Source of the DNA: Xenorhabdus vietnamensis
GTDB taxonomy: Bacteria > Pseudomonadota > Gammaproteobacteria > Enterobacterales > Enterobacteriaceae
NCBI RefSeq assembly: GCF_002127535.1
Contig: NZ_MUBJ01000017.1
Coordinates: 1-64,000, forward strand
Direction of reading: 5' to 3'
Length of the DNA: 64,000 nt
A model generated the notes under the pieces. The model was not told the origin of the DNA. It worked only from the letters and a program-made list of their open reading frames with translations, and did no database searches. Shown piece after piece: positions 49,201 to 57,600 of the stretch (positions are counted from its first letter, which is position 1; every line of letters begins with the position of its first letter). Position numbers and translations under genes: made by a program.

Positions 49201-50055
49201 GGTTTGCGGGATATTTTGCAAAACTGGCAACTGGGACTCGCGATTTTTGCCGAAGGCGGCAGCTTCCATGCCGTGCAGGCAGGGGCAGAACATCCGGCCT
49301 ACCAAGAGGCTTGGTCTGAAATAACAGCACTGTTTGCACAGGAAATCCTTAAGCCTTTACCGACTAAAGTTTACCCCGCTAAAGAAATTTCTGAGGCGTT
49401 TCAGTATATGGCTCAGGGAAAACACATCGGCAAGATTGTCATTGCCATGGAGGAACGCAGTAAGGCTCTCAGTTTTGTTGAAAAATTGCAGGCAGAAGGT
49501 CTGTCCAATGCAGAAGGCACTCAAATAGCGATGGCAATGGCAGCATTGGTTCATCAAATCCCGTTGCCCTATGTTGCTGTATCCAAACTTCCCATTGGTT
49601 CCGTTCTGGAAAAACAACTGCATACCCAACAGATGTTGTTCAGTACCGGCTCAGCGCTGAATATGTCTAATACTGCCAGCGATATAGTCAATTCATCCTT
49701 GAAAGGCGCAAATGCGGAGGATTTGCTTCAGGCTATGCGTTCCATGCTGGAAGGTTTTTTGGGAATTGAAGGCTTGGATGTGGATGCCAGTTTCTTCACT
49801 TTAGGGGCAACTTCTCTGGATCTGATTCAATTTGCCAAGAGATTGGAACAACGTTTGGAACGGGATATTCCAGTGGCCTTGCTGTTTAAGGCGGCGTCTT
49901 TACGGGAGTTGAGCAAAGAATTGGCCCCATTGCAATCCACTGCAGAGGAATCACAAACGCCGCAATCAGGATTGGGGGATAAGCGACGTTCGTTGCAAGC
50001 CCGCCGTAAATTGCGCGGTACAGCATCAGGACAGGAGAGCGAAGCCAATGATTAA
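43261..50055 (+). CDS. Type I PKS module KS-AT-KR-DH-ER-ACP
   Basis: A 2264 aa PKS overlapping the preceding gene by ATGA. The KS (about residues 8-435) has C178 in TACSTS, H314 and H358. The AT (about 555-850) has GFSLGE (S648) and HAFHTP (H750), a malonyl-type motif. A structural KR half (about 940-1200) precedes the KR with TGANGGMG (1214-1221) and Y1376. A weak DH follows (about 1455-1690; H1475, D1644), then an ER (about 1735-2065) with SAAGGVGMAA. The ACP serine is S2185 in GATSLD. KR before DH-ER is unlike the usual DH-ER-KR order. If all domains act, the module adds a fully reduced two-carbon unit to the NRPS-made intermediate. Four tandem expansions lie in its linkers. Confidence 0.92.
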   Translation: MKREYSGNEVAIIGISCRFPHSPDWQSFWQNLLAGRELVSFFSREELLATGVPPEIIDQPNYVPAKAALEDVECFDYGFFGYSQREARKMDPQLRVLHEVSFNAFLDAGISPGASTLNAGVFIGSTLNLARLGQFTAASQDISEMFDVGNYNDPASFAAQIAYRMKLNGPAVHVQTACSTSLSAVHLACKALLAGECSLALAGGACITDPVAGGYLHQDGMILSPDGHCKTFAADGQGTVNGNGVAVVLLKLLEDAIADGDPIHAVIVESGMNNDGDRKVSFEAPSVQGQAEVISRVYQLADIPFSSLGMIEAHGTATVLGDPIEIQALNRVAQELLPPDELNQFRCAVGSVKSNMGHLDSAAGIAGLIKAALSVRFGTIPPSLHFNQPNPHLELDRTPFWVPTQATDWPEQQKIRRAGVSSFGIGGTNVHVLLEQPPETAGEEADMAENRGSENGYSENKDSENGLPIQILPLSAKSPMALAQLTAAYSNHLSVVQIKSSDLAAISHQLQENRTTYPSRAAFVTSNSDDWKQQLDHWSLMDGAYAALEEQVWLFPGQGSQSPEMGLRLAAAYPEFGDIYLGLLDKAAKLLSEEGGIAIDRKTIIGWIKQPETLSTYHLQPILYASQAALGAWLQQVGCRPTALCGFSLGEFAAAAIAGVFSLDEGMELVIARARLMDSMPKGAVFAVSQRAGKKESDGHFTPIFPSTLWCISELSPRTWTLATEEGLVEEAENWLTQQGFTFKRVAVSHAFHTPMVEPAAKAFGELLKNYHLKPAQYAIYSTASGRKIPADEMCDSQYWVKQMLSPVQFGSALKQIEQNHPKSLFAQIGTGMDLLQHARKWLQLNVERISPTLGTQGADHEVKSILQFIAKSWTHGGNIEWAKTHTQPYFTNNKITTTNKIVTDKKIHLPGHAFERDICLPQESSSSLNSASKASTTSTLSSLFFGSHYYGFDWEKANIAVLGSDRKREVMPTTWIICPQVTAREQSLVEALAINSDELKLSEIANLSNTDFSNIYTMLSDWLTQSWLEQGWLKQDRSEQDRLKRQEIKAPAEIDVIITGLLDDLNAQQAQFWAFWLPTALARWSATQNPAPKMRLFFPARQMVAWDRSESLNAEKNQLHGSLLILPEEYPHIATLCIDFKHSDTETVARGLQPWREQDWQGGQFYCFRQAGSGENSSGKDSFWHRRITSRVQKRALSHTLPNISRNSWVLITGANGGMGAAIAEYLARVYHCNLLLLVRQTLPKKRNWQAEIENNTTHASLLQWAVNLEAKGSRVEFIHADLGDYQALDKAFIPVFQLAAHGVGIDYIFHTAGRGEGAMLQMRSEAESLATLAPKVTGTRFLCDNLSRLGNPALLLFSSLGNLLPKEKVGQIAYVAANACLESYAEQVRNKGGKALAIAWDDWAESGMATRSAQQLDQAIKHSSKEIKHSLTEIKYPSETETSGVSVTNISSRNISIWRQRVSATNDWWLDEHRIDESTTVMPAMGMVVLTHRAVSELCIEMQGAFSLQGITIERPLIVADGVDLDIAVVFAETLNTFEIFSGNGEFSHDSWIKHASGKVVPRNDQVIPSDKSLPDQVIQNLFRTTDNIGISPKAALTFGPRWQNVVSVDQTAHDEVLNLLQLPVAYLGEAETSGLHIALLDTATLIASPEDEDVQFAPVSIGGFTQFAPMCDRVKSHVQIQEIGTNRLLQVNIYSEAGNLLVTMDDLLLVDAATALASQAESMQGAGETEIEQSDAELHRVMRLHNDESGGANFAFISRLETRKELGPLDVEIQVKAAGINFKDVLIALGVLPAPVDPTMTFGQEAAGIVTRIGQEVTDIRVGERVMCAGHSCLAEHVVMPQHVVASIPHTLGFQQAAGIPVAFTTAWIALKHAANLKKGQRILIHSAAGGVGMAAMQIALYLGAQVWVTAGSEEKRQLLINMGAQGAANSRTREFGDVFRHELGDRPFDVILNALAGELLEESISLLAPQGRFLELGLRDILQNWQLGLAIFAEGGSFHAVQAGAEHPAYQEAWSEITALFAQEILKPLPTKVYPAKEISEAFQYMAQGKHIGKIVIAMEERSKALSFVEKLQAEGLSNAEGTQIAMAMAALVHQIPLPYVAVSKLPIGSVLEKQLHTQQMLFSTGSALNMSNTASDIVNSSLKGANAEDLLQAMRSMLEGFLGIEGLDVDASFFTLGATSLDLIQFAKRLEQRLERDIPVALLFKAASLRELSKELAPLQSTAEESQTPQSGLGDKRRSLQARRKLRGTASGQESEAND
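44602..44661 (+). repeat. 4 x 15-bp repeat, KS-AT linker
   Basis: Units encode AENRG-SENGY-SENKD-SENGL in the linker after the KS domain. Confidence 0.92.
45934..45987 (+). repeat. 3 x 18-bp repeat, post-AT linker
   Basis: Units encode TNNKIT-TTNKIV-TDKKIH after the AT domain, directly before the post-AT motif LPGHAF. Confidence 0.85.
46324..46398 (+). repeat. 5 x 15-bp repeat, structural KR region
   Basis: Units encode DWLTQ-SWLEQ-GWLKQ-DRSEQ-DRLKR. They have diverged a good deal, so the array is older than some others. Confidence 0.85.
47524..47586 (+). repeat. 3 x 21-bp repeat, KR-DH linker
   Basis: Units encode IKHSSKE-IKHSLTE-IKYPSET between the KR and DH domains. Confidence 0.88.
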
Positions 50056-51655
50056 CGTTGGACGTGTCCGTAAAGGGTTTTTTTTTGTCGCCATTGGATT
50101 TGCGTTGATGATAGGAACACCTGCAATAGTGGGTGCCCCTGTTGATGATGTTGCTGTGATTCAAGGTAATATAAAACAAAGCGGTACAGAGCAAATCAGT
50201 ACAGAGCAAACCAGTTCGGAACAGGCCAATCAGAAAACACAGGCGAAACTGGAAAAAATAGTCAATGAATTACACCGGCGTTGGGATATTGAACAGGTCC
50301 CTACTGCCGGACTGAGCATTGTTGTTGACGACCAAGTCATTTCTTTGCGCTTGGGCAAAGCAGAGAAGGGATTGTTTGAACTGGCTTCTACAACCAAAGC
50401 TTTTACTGGTTTATTAATTGCATTGCTTGAGCAGGAAGGGGTGCTCAACCTATACGATGAAATTACGAATTGGCTTCCGGAATTGGCGGAATATCCTCAA
50501 ATGGGTTACCCCTCCGTTCAGATTCAAGATTTGCTGTTCCATAACAGTGGTATTGCAGAAAGTACCATTGATCTTCTGCGGCCTAATATGAAGCCCGATG
50601 CTTTATCACAATTGCCGGCATTGCTGAAAAATGTTCCTTTGGCTTATTCCGTTGGTACTCGGGAAGAGTACGCCACATTGAATTACAGTTTGCTGGGTTT
50701 AATTGCTGAACGGGCGACCGGTAAACCCTTTCCGGTGTTATTGAGGGAAAAGGTTTTTCTCCCTTTAGGCATGATGAGCACAAAGGTGGAGGAGAGTATT
50801 CCGGCGAAAAATACCGAAGAGTTACCTATTCCGGGATATAAAATTAGTTTCACTACCGCACAGCCCTATGATGCGCCGCGTTATCTGCAAAATACGCCTG
50901 CCGGTTATATACTCAGCACCCCACAGGATATGGCAATTTGGTTGCAATTTTTATTGCACAGATTGCCGTCGAATGAGGTGTTATTAAATGAATCGATATT
51001 GAACGAATCGATATTAAAAAAAGACAATAATCACTCGTTTTCTGCACTGTATGCAGCGCGGGAACAGGCAAAACATCCTTATGCAGGGGATGGCAACGAA
51101 GGGTACGCTTATGGCTGGGATGTTGTCACCGATCAAACCACGTATTGGAGCCATCCGGGACAAAATCCCAATGCCGCTGCTTATGTCGCTTTCGATCCAC
51201 AGGAAGGCGTCGGGATTGCCTTGCTGGGGAATAGCAATAGCCCCCAAGTTATCGAATTGGGTCAGGCAATATTCGAATATTTGCGCGGTGCTTCTCCACA
51301 AATCCTGCCGGAACACTTCTCCGTCGATATAAATGATCGAATTTCTACAGCAGTCGCAGCCATTTTCTGGTTGGGGGGCGCATTGTTTCTACTGGCAACC
51401 ATCTATAAACGAGGAAAAAAGAATATCGGCAAATTCTTCTTCATTGCGTTCATTGCTCTGAACACACTGCTGATATCTGGACTTGCAATTGCACCTTCAT
51501 TGCTATTGGGATGGAGTTGGTCAAATTTGCTGGTTTGGGGGCCTTTAAGCCTGCCTGTCGCGGCAGTGGGGCTGATTTTCCTTGCCAATATTATCAACTT
51601 GTTCTTTTTCAATCTGTTCTTTTTCTACTCAGTGAAACCCAGTGGCAAATATTGA
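50048..51655 (+). CDS. Membrane-anchored D-asparaginyl prodrug peptidase (ClbP/XcnG/ZmaM type)
   Basis: A 535 aa serine peptidase of the S12/beta-lactamase fold. An N-terminal signal or anchor (about residues 10-30) is followed by the catalytic domain with STTK (S114-K117), Y208 in YATLNYSLLG and a SHPG motif in the KTG position. Three hydrophobic helices end the chain (from about residue 435), as in ClbP. This fusion of periplasmic peptidase and three helices is characteristic of the enzymes that remove the N-acyl-D-Asn leader from precolibactin, prexenocoumacin and prezwittermicin after export. Its place between PKS and NRPS genes, with an acyl-D-Asn loading module upstream, makes this role very likely. 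It overlaps the PKS gene by 8 bp. Confidence 0.92.
   Translation: MINVGRVRKGFFFVAIGFALMIGTPAIVGAPVDDVAVIQGNIKQSGTEQISTEQTSSEQANQKTQAKLEKIVNELHRRWDIEQVPTAGLSIVVDDQVISLRLGKAEKGLFELASTTKAFTGLLIALLEQEGVLNLYDEITNWLPELAEYPQMGYPSVQIQDLLFHNSGIAESTIDLLRPNMKPDALSQLPALLKNVPLAYSVGTREEYATLNYSLLGLIAERATGKPFPVLLREKVFLPLGMMSTKVEESIPAKNTEELPIPGYKISFTTAQPYDAPRYLQNTPAGYILSTPQDMAIWLQFLLHRLPSNEVLLNESILNESILKKDNNHSFSALYAAREQAKHPYAGDGNEGYAYGWDVVTDQTTYWSHPGQNPNAAAYVAFDPQEGVGIALLGNSNSPQVIELGQAIFEYLRGASPQILPEHFSVDINDRISTAVAAIFWLGGALFLLATIYKRGKKNIGKFFFIAFIALNTLLISGLAIAPSLLLGWSWSNLLVWGPLSLPVAAVGLIFLANIINLFFFNLFFFYSVKPSGKY
50183..50227 (+). repeat. 3 x 15-bp repeat, peptidase N-terminal region
   Basis: Units encode GTEQI-STEQT-SSEQA between the signal/anchor and the catalytic domain. 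Confidence 0.9.
50984..51013 (+). repeat. 2 x 15-bp repeat, peptidase loop
   Basis: Two units encode LNESI-LNESI in the catalytic domain, probably in a surface loop. Confidence 0.92.
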
Positions 51656-51672
51656 GTTAAAGGAAGCGAGTT

Positions 51673-54600
51673 ATGTGTAATAAGTCGTTGTTATCTGAGT
51701 GCCATAAATATGTTGTACATGAGCTGTTTGAGCAGCAAGTAACGAAAACGCCGGATGCCATAGCCATTCGGTTTGGCGAACTGGCGCTATCTTACGACGA
51801 GCTAAATCGTCGGGCGAACAGGTTGGCACATTATCTCCGCCGCCATTATTTAGATCACCATTCATTAGATCATCAATCAGAGCATCATGTAAGCCACATT
51901 GCAGGCGATGAAATTTCTGCGGTAGGTATTTATTTGGATCGCGGCATAGAGATGATTATTGCTGTTCTTGGGGTCTTAAAAGCGGGAGCCGCCTATGTGC
52001 CCGTGGATCTTAATTATCCCGCTGAACGCCAGTCCTATATTTTGCATGATTCCAATGTGTCAGTCGTCATTACCTGCGGTGCTCTTATTCACTCGCTTCC
52101 CGGTACGCTTGAATGTATCGATTTGGAACAACTCGATTTGACCTGCCGTGATACCAGTGATTTTTATAAAAACGATTGTGCAGAAGAAAATAAGACTGAT
52201 GAAAATTTAACGGCGACCTGCACTTCTGACAGCCTGGCTTACCTTATTTATACCTCAGGCTCGACCGGCAAACCCAAAGGCGTTTGTATGCCGCACAAGG
52301 CATTGGTAAATCTGCTGGTTTGGCAGATCAGAAAGCAAGGTGAAATATCCGGCGGTGTTATTGGCTGTGATTATGCCAGCAGAAAAACATTGCAGTTTTC
52401 TCCATTGAGTTTTGATGTTTCATTTCAGGAAATATTTTCCACTTTGTCCAGTGGGGGAGAGTTGGTACTGATCCCTAACCAGTTAAGATTAGATCCACTG
52501 GCATTGTTGTCATTTCTGTCTGAACAACGAATTGAGCGGATATTTCTGCCTTATGTTGCACTAAACAGTCTGGCATCGGTTGCCGTGGCCGAAGATCATT
52601 ACCCTGAAAATCTGATTGATGTCGTGACGGCAGGTGAACAACTGGTTATTACCACTGCTATCAGGCAATTTTTCAAAACCTTGCCCCATTGCCGCCTGCA
52701 CAACCATTATGGCCCATCGGAAACGCATGTCGTGACTGCCTATACCCTAGAGGGAAAAGCGGATGACTGGCCATCACTGCCTGCTGTCGGGCAACCAATC
52801 GACAATATCAAAATCCATTTACTAGATGATGAGAACCGCATTGTTGTTGATGATTCGCCGGGGGAGTTGTGTGTAGAAGGTATCCAACTGGCGTGCGGTT
52901 ATCACAAGCGCCCAGAGGAAACTGCTGCTAAGTTTGTCGATATTATTGGTGATGAACAAACCTCCATGCACGTATACCGGACAGGTGATTTGGCGCAATG
53001 GAGACCAGATGGTTTGCTGGAAGTGCTGGGGCGGATCGATTTTCAAATCAAAATACGCGGGCATCGGGTTGAATTGGGGGAAATTGAAGCGTTATTGATG
53101 ACGCATTCCGCTGTACGGGATGCGGTTGTCGTCGCGCAAGGAGAACGTGCGGAAGAAAGACGTTTGGTCGGTTTTGTTATTGCTTCTGAACGGGCTTTGC
53201 AGCGCCAGACTCAAAATGGCGTGAAAGAGAATATTCAGCAATTTATCAGAGATGCGTTACCAGATTACATGTGCCCTGCGGCTATTGTCATCGTTGAACG
53301 CTTTCCTTTATCTGCCAGCGGTAAAATAGATCGCAAAGCGTTTCCTCTTATTGCTGCCGATGAATTGATCCAACAGGAAGTGGAGCCGCCGAAAAATGCA
53401 GTGGAGCAAATGCTGGTAGAAGTGTGGTGTGAGTTGCTTGATATGAAAAAGATCGGGCGAAATTCACATTTCTTGCAGCTGGGTGGTCACTCGTTGCTGA
53501 CGATGAAAATGATGCTGGAATTGCGTCGCCGTGGATTTATGGTAGATGCCCATACCTTGTACCAGTATCCGGTTCTGTCGGAATTGGCGGAACAATTGCA
53601 GGCGAATGCCCGGCATGGGAATTTGTCTGCAACGGCAACATCCAAGACAGAAAATACCGTTCCGTGGGTGCCGTTGAGCCAAGCGGAAATTGAGGTGTTA
53701 TCCGCTGCTATTCCCGGTGGCATGGACAATGTCAAAGATATTTATCCTCTGGGACCCTTGCAGCAAGGCATGGTTTACCATTCTCTCACTAATGTGGCGG
53801 GTGATCCCTATGTGCTCTGGCAAATAACCCGTTTTAGTAATGCGGAATTACTGCAAGCTTATCTTGATGCCTTGCGCTGCACTATCGCCCGTCATGATGC
53901 ATTTCGCGTCAGTATCCATTATGAAGGCCTTTCCCAGCCTGTGCAGGTGGTTTGGCGGCAAGCTGAATTGATGGTGGAGGATGTAGGGGAAAAGCTGAAT
54001 TTAACGTCAGATTGCGAAGATCTACAGGCCGCATTGAAACAGTATTGTAACCCCGCAATGCAACATTTTGATTTGACCAAAGCGCCTTTGCAGCGCTGTC
54101 TTTATTTTTATGATGCTAAACAGGGCGAATGGGTATTGTTGCACTTGCTTCATCATATGACGGTGGATCACACGACAATCGAAAAGATGCAGCAGGAGAT
54201 AGAAGCACAGTTAACGTCACTGCCGCTTGCTGAGGTTTCTCCATTATCATTCAGGCAGACAATGGTCGATCTCTTCAACGCAACCCGTGTTGATGGACAA
54301 AAAACTTTCTTCGACGATTTATTGCGGGATTATGAACCCGCGCCAGCCCCTTTTGGCATTGATAAATATTCAGGGGGCGATGCGACGGTTGGGGACGTGA
54401 TTGTGGAAGCGTGGCGACCGTTGCCGGCGCAGTTGGGAAACCAAATACGCCAGCAGGCTAAAACTCATGGTGTCAGTGTTGCTGCGATTTTTCATCTGGC
54501 ATGGGCGAAGGTGATCGCTTGCCTGACCGGACAAGATGATGTTGTTTTCGGGACTGTTTTACTGGGTCGATTGTTCGCTGGTGAGGCTTCCGTCGATGCA

Positions 54601-57600
54601 ATGGGGCAGTTTATCAATACACTGCCAATCCGCATGCGTCTAAATAACCAGCCTGTTCTTGAATGCCTTTGGGGCACGCAGGATACCTTGATGCAGTTGG
54701 TCAAGTATGAACAAGCCTCGTTGGCTCAGGCGCAGAAATCAGTACAAGCAGCGGGAGCGACCCCACTGTTTACTTCATTGTTGAATTATCGCCATAGCGA
54801 AGTGCGCAACATTCCTTCAGCAGAGCCATTTCAGGCACTTAATCCGTCCTCCGTGGAAGGTATTCGCTATTCCGGCATTATGGAACGGACGAATTATCCC
54901 ATTTCTGTCAACGTTGATGCTTTTACCCAAGACGAGTGTATTCGAGATGAGTGTGTTCGAGATAATTGTATTCAAGATGACCACACCCAAGATTTTGTTA
55001 TTAATGCGCAGGTTGAGCAGGCGCTTGACCCTGAACTGATCTGTGATTACCTGCAAACAGCATTGCTGGAAATTGTTTCAGCGTTGGCAATGACTCCTGA
55101 GCGGAAAATCGGCCGCATTAATACCCTGCCTGCACAGGTAAAAGATCAACTGATACATGAATGGAATCAGACTGAATCGGATTTTCCGCACCACTCTTGT
55201 CTCCATACTTTGATTGAAGCGCAGGTTCAGCGAACGCCAGATGCTATCGCTGTGGAATTTGCCGATCAGACATTGAGTTATGCGCAACTGAACCAAAAAG
55301 CCAACCAACTGGCTCGTTATCTGCGGACTGAGCTTAACGTTGGCCCGGATGCACTGGTGGCTGTTTGCGTGGAGCGCAGTATTGAAATGGTCGTGGCATT
55401 GCTGGCGATATTGAAAGCAGGGGCAGCGTATGTTCCGCTCGATCCCGGTTATCCCAGAGAAAGACTCGATTATATGTTACATGATGCCGCTCCCTGTGCA
55501 TTGTTGTCTCATGGTGATATTTCGGCGGAAATATGCGCGTTGCTGACTGACTATGCAGCAAATACGGATGCCAGAATCATAGACTTGAATGAAGATGAGG
55601 CTAAGTGGTCAACCCAAAGCGGTGATGATTTATCCTCGGCGGATATTGGCCTGACGCCATCTCATCTGGCATATGTCATTTATACTTCTGGATCTACCGG
55701 ACGGCCGAAAGGCGTTATGAATGAACACCGTGGCGTAGTCAATCGCTTGGTGTGGATGCAGAAGGCTTATCAATTAAATGCAGACGATGCGGTTCTGCAA
55801 AAAACGCCTTTCAGTTTTGATGTTTCTGTTTGGGAGTTTTTTTGGCCGTTGATGTATGGCGCGCGTCTGGTGGTGGCGAAACCAGAGGGACATAAAGATC
55901 CCCTCTATTTAAGTACCCTGATTTGTCAGCGTAAAATAACAACCCTTCACTTTGTTCCATCAATGTTGTCGATTTTTTTGGAACATGCATCTTCAGAAGT
56001 GGGGGTTTGCATCAGGCGGGTATTTTGTAGTGGTGAAGCATTGCCGGCACGCAGTGTATTGCGGTTTCATGAACGATTTGCTGACGCTGAATTACATAAC
56101 CTGTATGGACCAACCGAAGCCGCCATTGACGTGACTGCATGGGATTGCAGCCCGAGGAAAGCAGGGGATTTGACCGAAAAAAGCGTTATCCCCATCGGCA
56201 AGCCAATTGACAATATTCAGCTCTATATTCTTGATGCTTATGGTCATCCAACTTCCGCTGGTGTCGTCGGGGAGCTGTATATTTCTGGCATCGGTGTGGC
56301 ACGTGGGTATCTGAATCAACCTGAATTGACCGCAGAAAAATTTATCAAAGATCCCTTTAGTCCAGATTCAGGGCATAAATATTCAAGTTATAGAAATTCA
56401 AGTCATAAAAATTCAAGTCAAAGAATGTATCGTACCGGCGATTTAGCCCGCTATTTGCCTAATGGCGATATTGAATATTTGGGACGAAATGATTTTCAGG
56501 TCAAGTTACGAGGTCTGCGCATTGAATTAGGGGAAATTGAAACAGCGCTGCTGTCACATGACAGCGTAAAAGAATGTGTTGTGCTGGTTAGGGAAGATAC
56601 GCCCGGCGATGCCCGTCTGATAGCTTATGTCACCAGTGCCGATTCTTTATTAACAGACAATCATCCAGCCGTGTTGAATCAGGCTTTGAAAGTACATCTA
56701 CAGGCTTGTCTGCCGGCGTTTATGATGCCGTCACATATCCTCTGGTTAGAGGCATTTCCGTTGACTGCAAACGGTAAGTTAGATCGCAAGGCATTGCCAT
56801 CTCCCTCTGATGCATCTGTGATGCAGACAGAAACTATTGAGCCTCCCCGTACCGGAACGGAAATGAAATTGGCTCAGCTATGGTCTGAGTTATTAAACAT
56901 AGGTTCTTTGGGTACAGGTTCTCTAGGCATAGCTTCTTTAGGTATAGCTTCTCTGGGTCGCCAATCTCACTTTTTCGAAGCGGGCGGACATTCCTTATTG
57001 GCTGTCACGCTCATGATGCGGATACAGCAAGAATTCGGGGTTTCGCTGCTTCTGAGTTCGATAGTCAGTCATCTGGATCTGGCTTCACAAGCTGCGCTTA
57101 TTGATGCTGAGCTGAGCCGCGTTGAAACCGCAGGAGAAAATCTATCGTCTATACCGCCAGTAATACTGTCAACAACACAGCCAACTGAATCGGCACCGAT
57201 GGGACTGATTCGGGCATTGCCGACACAGAAGGCAGTTTATAAAGCCCTCAAACTGAATCCCCGAGATTTGAGCAACAATAGTTTTATTGCCCTATCGTTC
57301 GAAGCTGAACCTGACCTTAAGCTGCTGCGTAACCTGTTGCAATTGGTGTTCTCCCGTCATGTAGGATTAAGTGTGCAATTTATGCTGGTTGATGACGAGC
57401 TTTACCTACAGCCAGCCAAGCGTTTTGCGTTTCGATTGGAAAAGCGTCAAAGCCTCGGTTCTCTGGAAGAAGATTTACGTGACTTTATCCGTCCTTTTTC
57501 GCTGGAGGATGGTATGAACGTTCGTGGTCGATGGTTGGTTGCTGAACCAAATCCCATATTGTTGCTGGATTTTTCCCATGCCTGCATCGATGGTTCAGGC

